Source of the DNA: Streptomyces griseomycini
GTDB taxonomy: Bacteria > Actinomycetota > Actinomycetes > Streptomycetales > Streptomycetaceae
Length of the DNA stretch: 64,000 nucleotides
Assembly (NCBI RefSeq): GCF_014203535.1
Contig: NZ_JACHJI010000008.1
Coordinates: 186,001-250,000 of the forward strand
Direction: 5' to 3'
Below the pieces are notes generated by a model that ran no database searches, had not been told where the DNA came from, and worked only from the letters and a program-made list of their open reading frames with translations. This document shows, piece by piece, positions 17,276 through 25,132 of the stretch. The translations under genes were made by a program, and so were the position numbers. Within the stretch, counting starts at the first letter, position 1, and every line of letters begins with the position of its first letter.

Positions 17276-17724
17276 ATGTCCAGGGCCCTTCCGAAGCACG
17301 ACGAGCGCCGCGTCGGTCCCGTCGGCGCCGCCGCCGTGGCGCTGCCCGGCGCGGTGATCGCCGGCTCCGCCCTCGCCGGTGAGCCGTCCGGGGACGGCGG
17401 CGAGGCGGACGCCCGGCCCCTCGCGGGACCGGGCACCGTCTCCTGCCCCGCCGTGGCCCCCGAACCGCCCGCCGTCCCCGCCTCCGCCCGGGCCGGGGCC
17501 GACCGCAACCTCGGCGACCTCGACCGGCAGACCGCCGAGGCGAACAAGCGACTCGCCGACACCGTCGGACAGGGCGGACCCGACTTCGCCCAGAACGCCG
17601 TCCTCGGCCCCCTCGAGGACGAGCGCACCGCCGCCATCAACCGCATCGCCGCCGCCATCGGCCGCACCGCCGAACGCCCCGCCGACCTCGCCCCCCCCCG
17701 GCCGCCTGCACGCTCACCGGGTGA
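17276..17724 (+). CDS. Secreted protein of unknown function, apparent frameshift in C9 tract
   Basis: The ATG at 17276 starts a protein with a basic N-terminus and a hydrophobic signal (VGAAAVALPGAVIAGSALA), then a small helical domain (DRNLGDLDRQTAEANKRLADTVGQ, AVLGPLEDERTAAINRIAAAIGR). As written, the frame runs through the terminator hairpin to 18073 and into the next gene. A run of nine C at 17691-17699 is the likely break. One more C restores a frame ending in ACTLTG and a TGA at 17722-17724, twelve bases before the hairpin. That is the expected gene end, so this is a recent frameshift, a phase-variable tract or a sequencing error. Confidence 0.7.
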
Positions 17725-17735
17725 GGTGGCAGGCG

Positions 17736-17776
17736 CCGTGGCCGCCCCGTGTACGCGCCGGCCGGGGCGGCCACGG
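17736..17776 (+). terminator. Strong hairpin terminator
   Basis: CCGTGGCCGCCCCG (17736-17749) pairs perfectly with CGGGGCGGCCACGG (17763-17776) over a 13-base loop, a 14-bp stem just after the frame-restored stop at 17724. Confidence 0.85.
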
Positions 17777-17800
17777 TTCACCCGTCGCTCCCCCAATTCC

Positions 17801-17829
17801 TTAGACACTCGAAAGATCTGCGCCCATAA
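17801..17829 (+). promoter_or_regulatory. Vegetative-type promoter for a leaderless gene
   Basis: TTAGAC (17801-17806) and CATAAT (17824-17829) are 17 bases apart, close to the major-sigma consensus. The ATG at 17839 is only nine bases past the -10 box and has no RBS, so the mRNA is probably leaderless. Confidence 0.75.
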
Positions 17830-17838
17830 TCGTTGGAC

Positions 17839-18426
17839 ATGGGAAAGACGTATGAGCGCATCGACGGCCGCCTCCGCACGTTCATCGAGGAACAGCCCGT
17901 CTTCTTCACCGCCACCGCTCCCCTGTCCGCCGACGGCACGGTCAACCTCTCGCCCAAGGGCCTCAAGGGCTCCTTCGCGGTCCTCGACGAACTCACCGTG
18001 GCCTACCTCGACTTCGCCGGCTCCAACGCCGAGACCATCGCCCACCTGCGGGAGAACGGCCGGATCACCCTGATGTGGTGCGCCTTCCAGGGCCCGCCCA
18101 ACATCGTGCGCGTCCACGGCCGCGGCGAGCCCGTCTTCCGGGACGACCCGCGCTTCGCGGAGCTGCTCGCCCGCTTCCCCGGCATCGACCACACCACCCA
18201 CGGTCTGCGCGCGATCGTCGTCGTGACGGCCGAGCTCATCCGCGACACGTGCGGGTACGCGGTCCCCTTCATGGCGTACGAGGCGGAGCGGGACCTGCAC
18301 GGCAAGCGGTTCGCCCGGGAGGACGACGCCTCGCTGAACGCGTACTTCACCAAGAAGGAGCACGTCGCGACCAGCCTGGACGGACTACCCGGGCTGCCGT
18401 TGCCGCTGCCCCCGTCTACGGTCTGA
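17839..18426 (+). CDS. Pyridoxamine 5'-phosphate oxidase-fold flavoprotein
   Basis: 195 aa. Split-barrel domain of the PNPOx type: FIEEQPVFFTATAPLSADGTVNLSPKG is the first hairpin and phosphate-binding region, and GRITLMWCAFQGPPNIVRVHGRGEPVF is the dimer strand set. Such proteins bind FMN or F420 and reduce small substrates; which one is not visible. It starts at an ATG placed right after the -10 element. It is followed 3 bp later by an L,D-transpeptidase gene, so they probably share a message. Confidence 0.85.
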   Translation: MGKTYERIDGRLRTFIEEQPVFFTATAPLSADGTVNLSPKGLKGSFAVLDELTVAYLDFAGSNAETIAHLRENGRITLMWCAFQGPPNIVRVHGRGEPVFRDDPRFAELLARFPGIDHTTHGLRAIVVVTAELIRDTCGYAVPFMAYEAERDLHGKRFAREDDASLNAYFTKKEHVATSLDGLPGLPLPLPPSTV

Positions 18427-18429
18427 GCC

Positions 18430-19131
18430 ATGCGTCCAGGTGCCGCCCCCGCCGCCGTCCTCGCCCTCCTGTCCCTCTTCGCGCTCGGCGCCGGGCAGCC
18501 GTCCGCGCCGCTGCCGGACCGGATGGCGGACACCGGGGGCGGCACCCAGCTGATCACCGCCGTCGCCCCGGAGACCGGTCCGGCCTCCGGCACGGTCACC
18601 TGGTGGGACCTGGAGGACGGGCGCTGGGTGGCGGCCGGGACCGCCCCCGCCCGCTTCGGTGCGAAGGGTCTCGTCGAGGGGAGCGCGCGGCGGCAGGGCA
18701 CGCACACGACACCGACCGGGCTGTACGGCATGCCGTACGCCTTCGGCACCGAGGCGGCGCCGCGCGGGACGGCCTACCCCTACCGCCCCGTGCGCGAGAA
18801 CTCCTGGTGGTGCCAGGACGGCGACTCGCGCTCCTACAACCGGTGGACCGAGCCCCGCGCGGCCGACTGCCGGGCCGCCGAGGCCGAGCACCTGATCACC
18901 TACCGCGCGCAGTACGCCCACGCGCTCGTCGTCGACTTCAACTACCACCGTCCGGTGCGCGGCCGGGGTGCCGGCATCTTCCTGCACGTCGACGGGCGCG
19001 GCGCGACGGCCGGATGCGTGTCCGTGCCCGAGGAGGCGATGCGGAGGATCCTGCGCTGGGCCGATCCCGCGCAGCAACCGCACATCGCGATCGGGACGGA
19101 GAGCGGACGGACGGCGATCACGCGGTACTGA
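18430..19131 (+). CDS. Secreted L,D-transpeptidase-family protein
   Basis: 233 aa. Signal peptide AAVLALLSLFALGAG. A YkuD-like catalytic core ends in FLHVDGRGATAGCVSVP, with the active Cys of the HxxxGxxAT-x-GC motif. These enzymes make 3-3 crosslinks in peptidoglycan or attach proteins to it. The W/Y-rich middle (NSWWCQDGDSRSYNRW) is typical of the actinobacterial secreted subset. Starts 3 bp after the preceding gene. Confidence 0.85.
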   Translation: MRPGAAPAAVLALLSLFALGAGQPSAPLPDRMADTGGGTQLITAVAPETGPASGTVTWWDLEDGRWVAAGTAPARFGAKGLVEGSARRQGTHTTPTGLYGMPYAFGTEAAPRGTAYPYRPVRENSWWCQDGDSRSYNRWTEPRAADCRAAEAEHLITYRAQYAHALVVDFNYHRPVRGRGAGIFLHVDGRGATAGCVSVPEEAMRRILRWADPAQQPHIAIGTESGRTAITRY

Positions 19132-19222
19132 GCCGCGATTCGCCCCGAGCACACCGACGCTGAACACTCCCGCGTCACGGCACGTATCTGTGGGCCAAGG
19201 GTCAAGTCCCCACGGAGGAACC

Positions 19223-20605
19223 GTGACCACCACGCTCGCCGGCGGCCGTGCCGCCCGCCGCCAGACGATGCGCCGCATCCGTCCGCGCCGCTCCCCCGCC
19301 GTGCCCCTGCTGCTCGCCGTGGGTGCGGGCGCGGCGGCCGTGCTGTGGTTGTGGTGGACCAGCACACCGTCCATCGCGGACACCACGGGCAGGATCGTCG
19401 CCGCGGGCCGGATCACCGGTCTGCTCGCCGGCTACCTGATGGCCCTCGTGGTGCTGCAGATGGCGCGGGTGCCCGCGCTGGAACGCCGGGTGGGCTCGGA
19501 CCGGGTCGCGCGCTGGCACGCGACGAGCGGCCGCTACACCGTCTGCCTGGTCGTCGCCCACGTCTTCCTCATCATGTGGGGCTACGCCCTCCAGGCGGGC
19601 AAGAGCCTCGGCGACATCGTGCAGCAGACGGTCGCCTCCGTCACCACGCTGCCGGACATGGGCAAGGCCGCCGTCGGCACCGGTCTGCTGTTCGTCATCG
19701 CCCTCCTCTCCGTCGGACCGGTCCGCCGCCGGCTGCCGTACGACGGCTGGTACCACGTGCACCTGCTGACCTACGCGGCCGTGTACCTGACGTTCTGGCA
19801 CCAGATCACCACCGGCAACGAGTTCGCCGTCGAACCGTCCGCGAAGACCTTCTGGTACGGGCTCTACGGCACCGTGACCGCGCTGGTCCTGTGGTACCGG
19901 GTCATCACCCCGATCCGGCTGAACCTGCGGCACCGGATGCGGGTCGAGGCGGTCATCGAGGAGACGCCGGGGATCGTGTCGGTGCTGATCGGCGGGCGCA
20001 GGCTGCACCGGATGGGCGCGGAGGCCGGGCAGTTCTTCCGCTGGCGGTTCCTGGCGCCCGGGATGCGCTTCAGCTCCCACCCGTACTCGCTGTCGGCGGC
20101 GCCCCGCCCGGACATGCTGCGGATCACGGTGAAGGCGATCGGCGACCACAGCTCCCGGCTGCGCGAGCTGGAGCCCGGCACGCGCGTGTGGGCGGAGGGC
20201 CCGTACGGGGCGCTGACCGCGCAGCGCCGCAGCCGCGGCAAGGTGCTGCTGGTCGCGGGCGGTGTGGGCATCACCCCGATGCGGGCGCTGTTCGAGACGC
20301 TGCCCGGCGCCTCCGGTGACATCACCCTGCTCTACCGTGCCAACAGCACGCAGGACCTGGCGCTGTGGGACGAGCTGGCCAAGATCGCCGACGAGCGCGG
20401 CGCCCGGCTGATGTACGCGGTGAACAGCCCCGACGGGGAGCGCCCCGACATCTCCGCGGACAGCCTGCGGCGGAAGATCCCGGACATCGACCACCACGAC
20501 GTCTTCCTGTGCGGGCCGCCCGGGTTCGCGCAGTCGGTGTACGACGCACTGCGCGGCGCCGGGGTCCCCGCGCGCCGCATCCACCACGAGTCGTTCGAGA
20601 TGTGA
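19223..20605 (+). CDS. Transmembrane ferric-reductase-like flavoprotein oxidoreductase
   Basis: 460 aa. N-terminal half has six membrane helices with paired histidines (GRYTVCLVVAHVFLIMWGY and WYHVHLLTYAAVYLTFWHQI) for two haems. The C-terminal half is an FAD/NAD(P)H module: HPYSLSAAP (FAD), VAGGVGITPMRALFE (pyridine nucleotide) and FLCGPPGFAQSVYDAL. It would carry electrons from NAD(P)H across the membrane. GTG at 19223 behind GGAGG. First gene of a tight set with the FMN-binding protein and ApbE, which suggests the FMN protein is its acceptor. Confidence 0.9.
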   Translation: MTTTLAGGRAARRQTMRRIRPRRSPAVPLLLAVGAGAAAVLWLWWTSTPSIADTTGRIVAAGRITGLLAGYLMALVVLQMARVPALERRVGSDRVARWHATSGRYTVCLVVAHVFLIMWGYALQAGKSLGDIVQQTVASVTTLPDMGKAAVGTGLLFVIALLSVGPVRRRLPYDGWYHVHLLTYAAVYLTFWHQITTGNEFAVEPSAKTFWYGLYGTVTALVLWYRVITPIRLNLRHRMRVEAVIEETPGIVSVLIGGRRLHRMGAEAGQFFRWRFLAPGMRFSSHPYSLSAAPRPDMLRITVKAIGDHSSRLRELEPGTRVWAEGPYGALTAQRRSRGKVLLVAGGVGITPMRALFETLPGASGDITLLYRANSTQDLALWDELAKIADERGARLMYAVNSPDGERPDISADSLRRKIPDIDHHDVFLCGPPGFAQSVYDALRGAGVPARRIHHESFEM

Positions 20606-20644
20606 CCGACGGGTCATCCACACCCATCAGGAGCCTGAGAAGCG

Positions 20645-21421
20645 ATGAGGAAGAGTCACCCCGTCCGGCGTGCCGTGCTCGCCACCGCCGCCACCGTCTC
20701 CGGGATCGTGCTGCTGCTGTCGCTGAAGCCGGCGTCCGACCCGGGGTCGGCCGCCGCCGGCGGCGCGGTCCCGCCCGCGGCGGCCCAGTCCCCGCAGGGC
20801 GGCGCCCAGCCCATCGGGAACGGCACGGTCACCGGTGACGCGGCGCAGACCCAGTACGGCGCGGTGCAGGTCCGCCTGACGGTGAGCGGTGGGAAGATCA
20901 CCGAGGCCGAGGCCGTACGGGCGCCCCGGGGCGGACAGAGCGACCGGATCACCTCCGACGCCGTGCCCAGGCTCAACCAGGCGGCCGTCGCGGCACAGAG
21001 CGCCGAGATCGACGCGGTCTCCGGGGCCACCTACACCAGCGCCGGGTACAAGGAGTCGCTGCAGTCGGCGCTGGACAAGGCGCGCGCGGCCGGGTCCGCC
21101 GGGGCGCCGGGGGCGGCCGGATCCGGGCAGGGCCCGGGAAGCGCGCGGGCCCGGACCGTCACCGGTGACGCGGCGCAGACCCAGTACGGCCCGGTCCAGG
21201 TCCGGATCACGGTCGACGGCGGGAAGATCACCGAGGCCGAGGCCGTACGGGCGCCCCGGGGCGGACAGAGCGACCGGATCACCTCCGACGCCGTGCCCAG
21301 GCTCAACCAGGCGGCCGTCGCGGCGCAGAGCGCCGAGATCGACGCGGTCTCCGGGGCCACCTACACCAGCGCGGGTTACCGGCAGTCGCTCCAGTCGGCG
21401 CTGGACCGGGCCGGTGGCTGA
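20645..21421 (+). CDS. Secreted FMN-binding protein with two tandem FMN_bind domains
   Basis: 258 aa. N-terminal membrane anchor or signal (VLATAATVSGIVLLLSL), a linker, then two almost identical ~86-residue FMN_bind domains (about 61-146 and 171-256). Each carries the flavinylation motif D-A-V-S-G-A-T-Y-T-S; the Thr residues (129 and 239) are the likely covalent FMN sites. Most actinobacterial homologues I know have one domain. It sits between the transmembrane reductase and ApbE, which would supply FMN. Role: electron carrier outside the membrane. Confidence 0.92.
   Translation: MRKSHPVRRAVLATAATVSGIVLLLSLKPASDPGSAAAGGAVPPAAAQSPQGGAQPIGNGTVTGDAAQTQYGAVQVRLTVSGGKITEAEAVRAPRGGQSDRITSDAVPRLNQAAVAAQSAEIDAVSGATYTSAGYKESLQSALDKARAAGSAGAPGAAGSGQGPGSARARTVTGDAAQTQYGPVQVRITVDGGKITEAEAVRAPRGGQSDRITSDAVPRLNQAAVAAQSAEIDAVSGATYTSAGYRQSLQSALDRAGG
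20825..21412 (+). repeat. Tandem duplication of the FMN_bind coding module
   Basis: Two ~258-bp units with a period of exactly 330 bp. Long blocks are identical, for example the stretches around 20830-20860/21160-21190, 20885-20990/21215-21320 and 21000-21050/21330-21380, including third positions. Such identity at silent sites points to a recent duplication or to gene conversion. Confidence 0.9.
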
Positions 21422-22214
21422 CACCGTGGCCGGGTCCGCCGAGGCTCCCGCCGCGGTACGTCATGTGGAGGAGACGATGGGGACCGTCTTCTCCCTCGAC
21501 GTCCGCGGCGGGGAACCCGGTGCGGTGCGCGCGGCGCTGGAGGCGGCGGTCGCCGGACTGCGCCGGGTCGACGAGGTGTTCAGCACGTACCGCGACGACA
21601 GCCAGGTCTCCCGCCTGGCGCGCGGCGAGCTGACCGTCGCGGAGTGCGATCCCGAGGTCGCCGAGGTGCTGGCGCTGGCCGCGGAGGCGGAACGGGTGAG
21701 CGACGGCTGGTTCAGTCCGCGCTACCGGGGCCGGCTCGACCCCACCGGCATCGTCAAGGGCTGGGCCACCGAACGGGCGGCCCGCACGCTCGCCGCGGCC
21801 GGGGCGACGGGGGTGAGCGTCAACGGGGGCGGGGACGTCCAGCTGCTGGGGGCGCCGGGGGCGGGGCGGCCGTGGCGGGTGGGGGTGTCGGACCCGTTGC
21901 GTCCGGGTGGGCTGGCCGCTGTCGTCTCGGCGGCCGGGGCGGACGAACTGGCCGTGGCGACGTCCGGGACCGCCGAACGGGGGGATCACATCGTCGATCC
22001 CCGTACGGGGCGGTCGGCGGTGACCGACCTTGTCGCCGTGACGGTGGTCGCGCCTCGGCTGACCTGGGCGGACTGCTGGGCGACGGCGGCGTTCGCGATG
22101 GGCTCGCGGGAGGGGTTGCGGTGGCTGGAGTCCTTGCCGGACGCCGAGGGCCTGCTGATCACCGCGGGTGACGAGGTGCGGTGCACCGGAGGGCTGGCGG
22201 ATCGGCTGGGATGA
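21414..22214 (+). CDS. apbE: FAD:protein FMN transferase (ApbE family)
   Basis: 266 aa. Moves FMN from FAD to a Thr of the SGAT motif in target proteins, with Mg2+. Family blocks: ETMGTVFSLDV, LDPTGIVKGWATERAA, VNGGGDVQLLG and TSGTAERGDHIVDPRTGR. No signal peptide is evident, so the flavin is probably attached before or during export. Its GTG overlaps the stop of the FMN-binding protein, so target and modifying enzyme are co-translated. A second in-frame GTG is at 21426. Confidence 0.93.
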   Translation: MADTVAGSAEAPAAVRHVEETMGTVFSLDVRGGEPGAVRAALEAAVAGLRRVDEVFSTYRDDSQVSRLARGELTVAECDPEVAEVLALAAEAERVSDGWFSPRYRGRLDPTGIVKGWATERAARTLAAAGATGVSVNGGGDVQLLGAPGAGRPWRVGVSDPLRPGGLAAVVSAAGADELAVATSGTAERGDHIVDPRTGRSAVTDLVAVTVVAPRLTWADCWATAAFAMGSREGLRWLESLPDAEGLLITAGDEVRCTGGLADRLG

Positions 22215-22279
22215 GCGGCGCCCCGGGGTGGACGGCGCCGCGGCTGAGGCGCCGGCGCGTCACCCACCGCGTTCGCGGG

Positions 22280-22314
22280 GTGCCTCCCGGGCCCTCGAGG
22301 CACCGGGGAGGCAC
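22280..22314 (+). terminator. Hairpin terminator downstream of apbE
   Basis: GTGCCTCCC (22280-22288) pairs with GGGAGGCAC (22306-22314); 65 bases past the apbE stop and between convergent apbE and argR. Confidence 0.55.
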
Positions 22315-22368
22315 GACTGCCCGCGGGCCGGGGCGGGGGCCGCTCGACGGGCGGTGCCGCACCCCCTC

Positions 22369-22396
22369 GGGGCGCGGGGAACCGCGCGACCGGCCA
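22369..22396. repeat. Streptomyces-type dispersed intergenic repeat, copy 1
   Basis: A 28-bp stretch starting GGGGCGCGGGGAACCGCG and ending CGACCGGCCA, identical to 50563-50590. It lies between convergent genes. Confidence 0.8.
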
Positions 22397-22438
22397 GGGC
22401 GCACCCGCGGTCGGCGGTCCGCCGCCCCGTCGTCCCCT

Positions 22439-22978
22439 TCAGTGGCCGTTCTGGGCCAGCCTGAGCAAGTGGTCCGCCAGGGCCTGGCCCCCCGTCGGCT
22501 CCCTGCTGATCAGCAGCAACGTGTCGTCGCCGGCGATCGTGCCGAGGATGTCGTGCAGTTCCGCCTGGTCGATGGCCGAGGCGAGGAACTGGGCCGCGCC
22601 GGGCGGCGTGCGCAGGACCACGAGGTTCGCGGAGGCCTCCGCGGAGATCAGCAGCTCCTGGGAGAGCCGCCGCATCCGCTCCTCCTTGGCGGACTCCCCC
22701 AGCGGCGCCCGGGGGGTCCGGAAACCCCCCTCGCTCGGCACCGCGTAGATGAGGTCGCCGTCGGTGTTGCGGATCTTCACCGCGTTCAGCTCGTCCAGGT
22801 CCCGGGAGAGCGTCGCCTGGGTGACGCTCAGTCCGTCGTCCGCGAGCAGCTTCGCCAGCTGGCTCTGGCTCCGCACCGGCTGCCGGTTGAGGATGTCCAC
22901 GATCCGGCGGTGGCGTGCGGTGCGGGTCTGCGGCACGGCGGGCCCGGCGTTCCGGTCCTGGTCCTGCTCCTGGCTCAT
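22439..22978 (-). CDS. argR: Arginine repressor
   Basis: 179 aa. N-terminal winged helix (RHRRIVDILNRQPVRSQSQLAKLL, with SVTQATLSRDLDELNAVKI as recognition) and a C-terminal hexamer/arginine-binding domain ending GTIAGDDTLLLI. With arginine bound it represses the arg genes through ARG boxes seen before argC and argG. Last gene of the argCJBDR operon, seven bases after argD. The N-terminal tail (MSQEQDQDRNAG) is longer than in E. coli ArgR. Confidence 0.96.
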   Translation of the reverse strand: MSQEQDQDRNAGPAVPQTRTARHRRIVDILNRQPVRSQSQLAKLLADDGLSVTQATLSRDLDELNAVKIRNTDGDLIYAVPSEGGFRTPRAPLGESAKEERMRRLSQELLISAEASANLVVLRTPPGAAQFLASAIDQAELHDILGTIAGDDTLLLISREPTGGQALADHLLRLAQNGH

Positions 22979-22985
22979 CGTCGTC

Positions 22986-24203
22986 TCATTCTCCGGATCG
23001 TCCTTCCCCGCCTGCCCGGCCGGCCTCGTCCAGGATGCCGGGCAGCGCCCCGAGGAAGGCGTCCACCGCGTCGTCCCCGAGGGTCAGCGGCGGCATCAGC
23101 CGTACGACATCGGGGGCGGGCGCGTTCACGAGGAAACCGGCGTCCTGAGCCGCCTGTTGCGCCCGGGGCGCGAGCGGCTCGGTGAGCACGATACCCAGCA
23201 GGAGGCCCGCACCCCGGACATGGGCGACCAGCGGGTGGCCGGTGGCCTCGATTCCGTCGCGGAGTTTCTCGCCCTGCCGCTTGACGTTCTCCAGCAGCCC
23301 CTCGTTCTCGATGGTGTCGAGAACGGCGAGTCCGGCGGCGCAGGCGACCGGGTTGCCGCCGAAGGTCGTGCCGTGCTGGCCGGGCTCCAGCAGGTCGGCC
23401 GCGCGCCCGAAGGCGACGGTGGCGCCGAGCGGCAGCCCGCCGCCGAGCCCCTTGGCGAGGGTGACGACGTCCGGCAGGACGCCCTCGTGGGCCTGGTACT
23501 CGAACCAGTTGCCGGTCCGCCCGATGCCGGTCTGCACCTCGTCCAGCACGAGCAGCGCCCCCGTGGCGGCCGTGATGGCGCGGGCGGCCTTGAGGTAGCC
23601 GGGCGGGGGCACCACGACCCCCTTCTCGCCCTGGATCGGCTCGATGATCACCAGTGCCGTGTCCTCGGTGACCGCGGCGGCCAGCGCCTGCGCGTCGCCG
23701 TACGGGACGTGCGTGACGTCCCCGGGCAGCGGCAGGAACGGCTCCCGCTTGCCGGGCTGGCCGGTGAGCGCGAGGGCGCCCATGGTCCGGCCGTGGAAAC
23801 CGCCGTCGGTGGCGACCATGTGGGTCCGCCCGGTCAGCCGGCCGATCTTGAACGCGGCCTCGTTCGCCTCCGCGCCCGAGTTGCAGAAGTAGACCCCGCC
23901 CTCGCGGCCGAAGAGCTGGAGGAGCCGCTCGGCGAGCGCGACGGGCGGTTCGGCGACGAACAGGTTGGAGACGTGGCCGAGGGAGGCGATCTGCCGGCTG
24001 ACGGCCTCGACCACCGCCGGGTGGGCGTGGCCGAGCGCGTTGACCGCGATGCCGCCCACGAAGTCGGCGTACTCCCTGCCGTCGGCGTCCCACACCTTGG
24101 CGCCCTCACCGCGCACCAGGGGCAGCCGCGGGGTGCCGTAGTTGTTCATGAGCGCCCCCTGCCACCGGGCGGTCAGTTCCTGGTTGGACACGGCGTTGCT
24201 CAC
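22986..24203 (-). CDS. argD: Acetylornithine aminotransferase
   Basis: 405 aa. PLP enzyme converting N-acetylglutamate semialdehyde to N-acetylornithine with glutamate. Class-III signature LLVLDEVQTGIGRTG and the Schiff-base Lys in VTLAKGLGGGLPLGA. GTG start overlaps the argB stop (GTGA), typical coupling in this operon. Confidence 0.96.
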   Translation of the reverse strand: MSNAVSNQELTARWQGALMNNYGTPRLPLVRGEGAKVWDADGREYADFVGGIAVNALGHAHPAVVEAVSRQIASLGHVSNLFVAEPPVALAERLLQLFGREGGVYFCNSGAEANEAAFKIGRLTGRTHMVATDGGFHGRTMGALALTGQPGKREPFLPLPGDVTHVPYGDAQALAAAVTEDTALVIIEPIQGEKGVVVPPPGYLKAARAITAATGALLVLDEVQTGIGRTGNWFEYQAHEGVLPDVVTLAKGLGGGLPLGATVAFGRAADLLEPGQHGTTFGGNPVACAAGLAVLDTIENEGLLENVKRQGEKLRDGIEATGHPLVAHVRGAGLLLGIVLTEPLAPRAQQAAQDAGFLVNAPAPDVVRLMPPLTLGDDAVDAFLGALPGILDEAGRAGGEGRSGE

Positions 24204-25132
24204 GACTCCCCCTGTGCGTCCGGCGCTTCGTCTGTATCCGGCGTCTCGTCGGGCACGACCATGGTGCCGATGCCCTCGTCCGTGAAGATCTCCAGCAGGA
24301 TCGAGTGCTGGACCCGGCCGTCGATGACGCGGGCGGTGGTCACGCCGCCCCGCACGGCGTGCAGACAGCCCTCCATCTTCGGCACCATGCCGGAGGACAG
24401 CTCCGGCAGGAGCTTCTCGAGCTGGGACGCGGTGAGCCGGCTGATCACCTCGTCGGAGTTCGGCCAGTCCTCGTACAGGCCCTCGACGTCCGTGAGGACC
24501 ATGAGGGTCTCGGCGCCCAGTGCAGCAGCGAGTGCCGCAGCCGCCGTATCAGCATTGACGTTGTAGACATGGTGATCGTCCTGGGAGCGGGCGATCGACG
24601 AGACGACCGGGATGCGGCCGTCGGCCAGCAGCGCCTCGATCGCGCCGGTGTCGATCTCGGTGATCTCGCCCACCCGCCCGATGTCGACCGGCTCGCCGTC
24701 TATCTCGGGCCGGTGCCGGGTGGCGGTGAGGGTGTGCGCGTCCTCGCCGGTGAGGCCGACGGCGAGCGGTCCGTGCCGGTTGAGCAGTCCGACCAGCTCC
24801 CGCTGCACCTGCCCGGCCAGCACCATCCGTACGACGTCCATGGCGTCCTCGGTGGTCACCCGGAGGCCGGCCTTGAACTCGCTGACGATGCCGTGGGTCT
24901 CGAGTGCCCGGCTGATCTGCGGGCCGCCGCCGTGCACGACGACGGGCCTGAGGCCGGCGTGGTGCAGGAAGACCACGTCCTGCGCGAAGGCGGCCTTCAG
25001 CTCCTCGTCCACCATGGCGTTCCCGCCGAACTTGATGACGACGGTCTTGCCGCGGTGCCGGGTCAGCCAGGGCAGCGCCTCGACGAGGATCTGCGCCTTG
25101 GGGAGCGCGGTGTGTTTGCGGGTGGTGGTCAT
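24200..25132 (-). CDS. argB: Acetylglutamate kinase
   Basis: 310 aa. Phosphorylates N-acetylglutamate. Amino-acid-kinase fold: VIKFGGNAM near the N-terminus, VVVHGGGPQISRAL, and VYNVNADTAAAALAAALGAE at the nucleotide site. The N-terminal helix (KAQILVEALPWLTRHRGK) is the type linked to arginine feedback inhibition in hexameric kinases. ATG at 25132, 4-nt overlap with argJ. Confidence 0.97.
   Translation of the reverse strand: MTTTRKHTALPKAQILVEALPWLTRHRGKTVVIKFGGNAMVDEELKAAFAQDVVFLHHAGLRPVVVHGGGPQISRALETHGIVSEFKAGLRVTTEDAMDVVRMVLAGQVQRELVGLLNRHGPLAVGLTGEDAHTLTATRHRPEIDGEPVDIGRVGEITEIDTGAIEALLADGRIPVVSSIARSQDDHHVYNVNADTAAAALAAALGAETLMVLTDVEGLYEDWPNSDEVISRLTASQLEKLLPELSSGMVPKMEGCLHAVRGGVTTARVIDGRVQHSILLEIFTDEGIGTMVVPDETPDTDEAPDAQGES

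Noticed and set aside
15901..18363. An 820-codon frame that would extend argG far upstream
   Set aside because: argG homology begins at GTG 17094 with a good RBS, and the upstream part is antisense to other genes.
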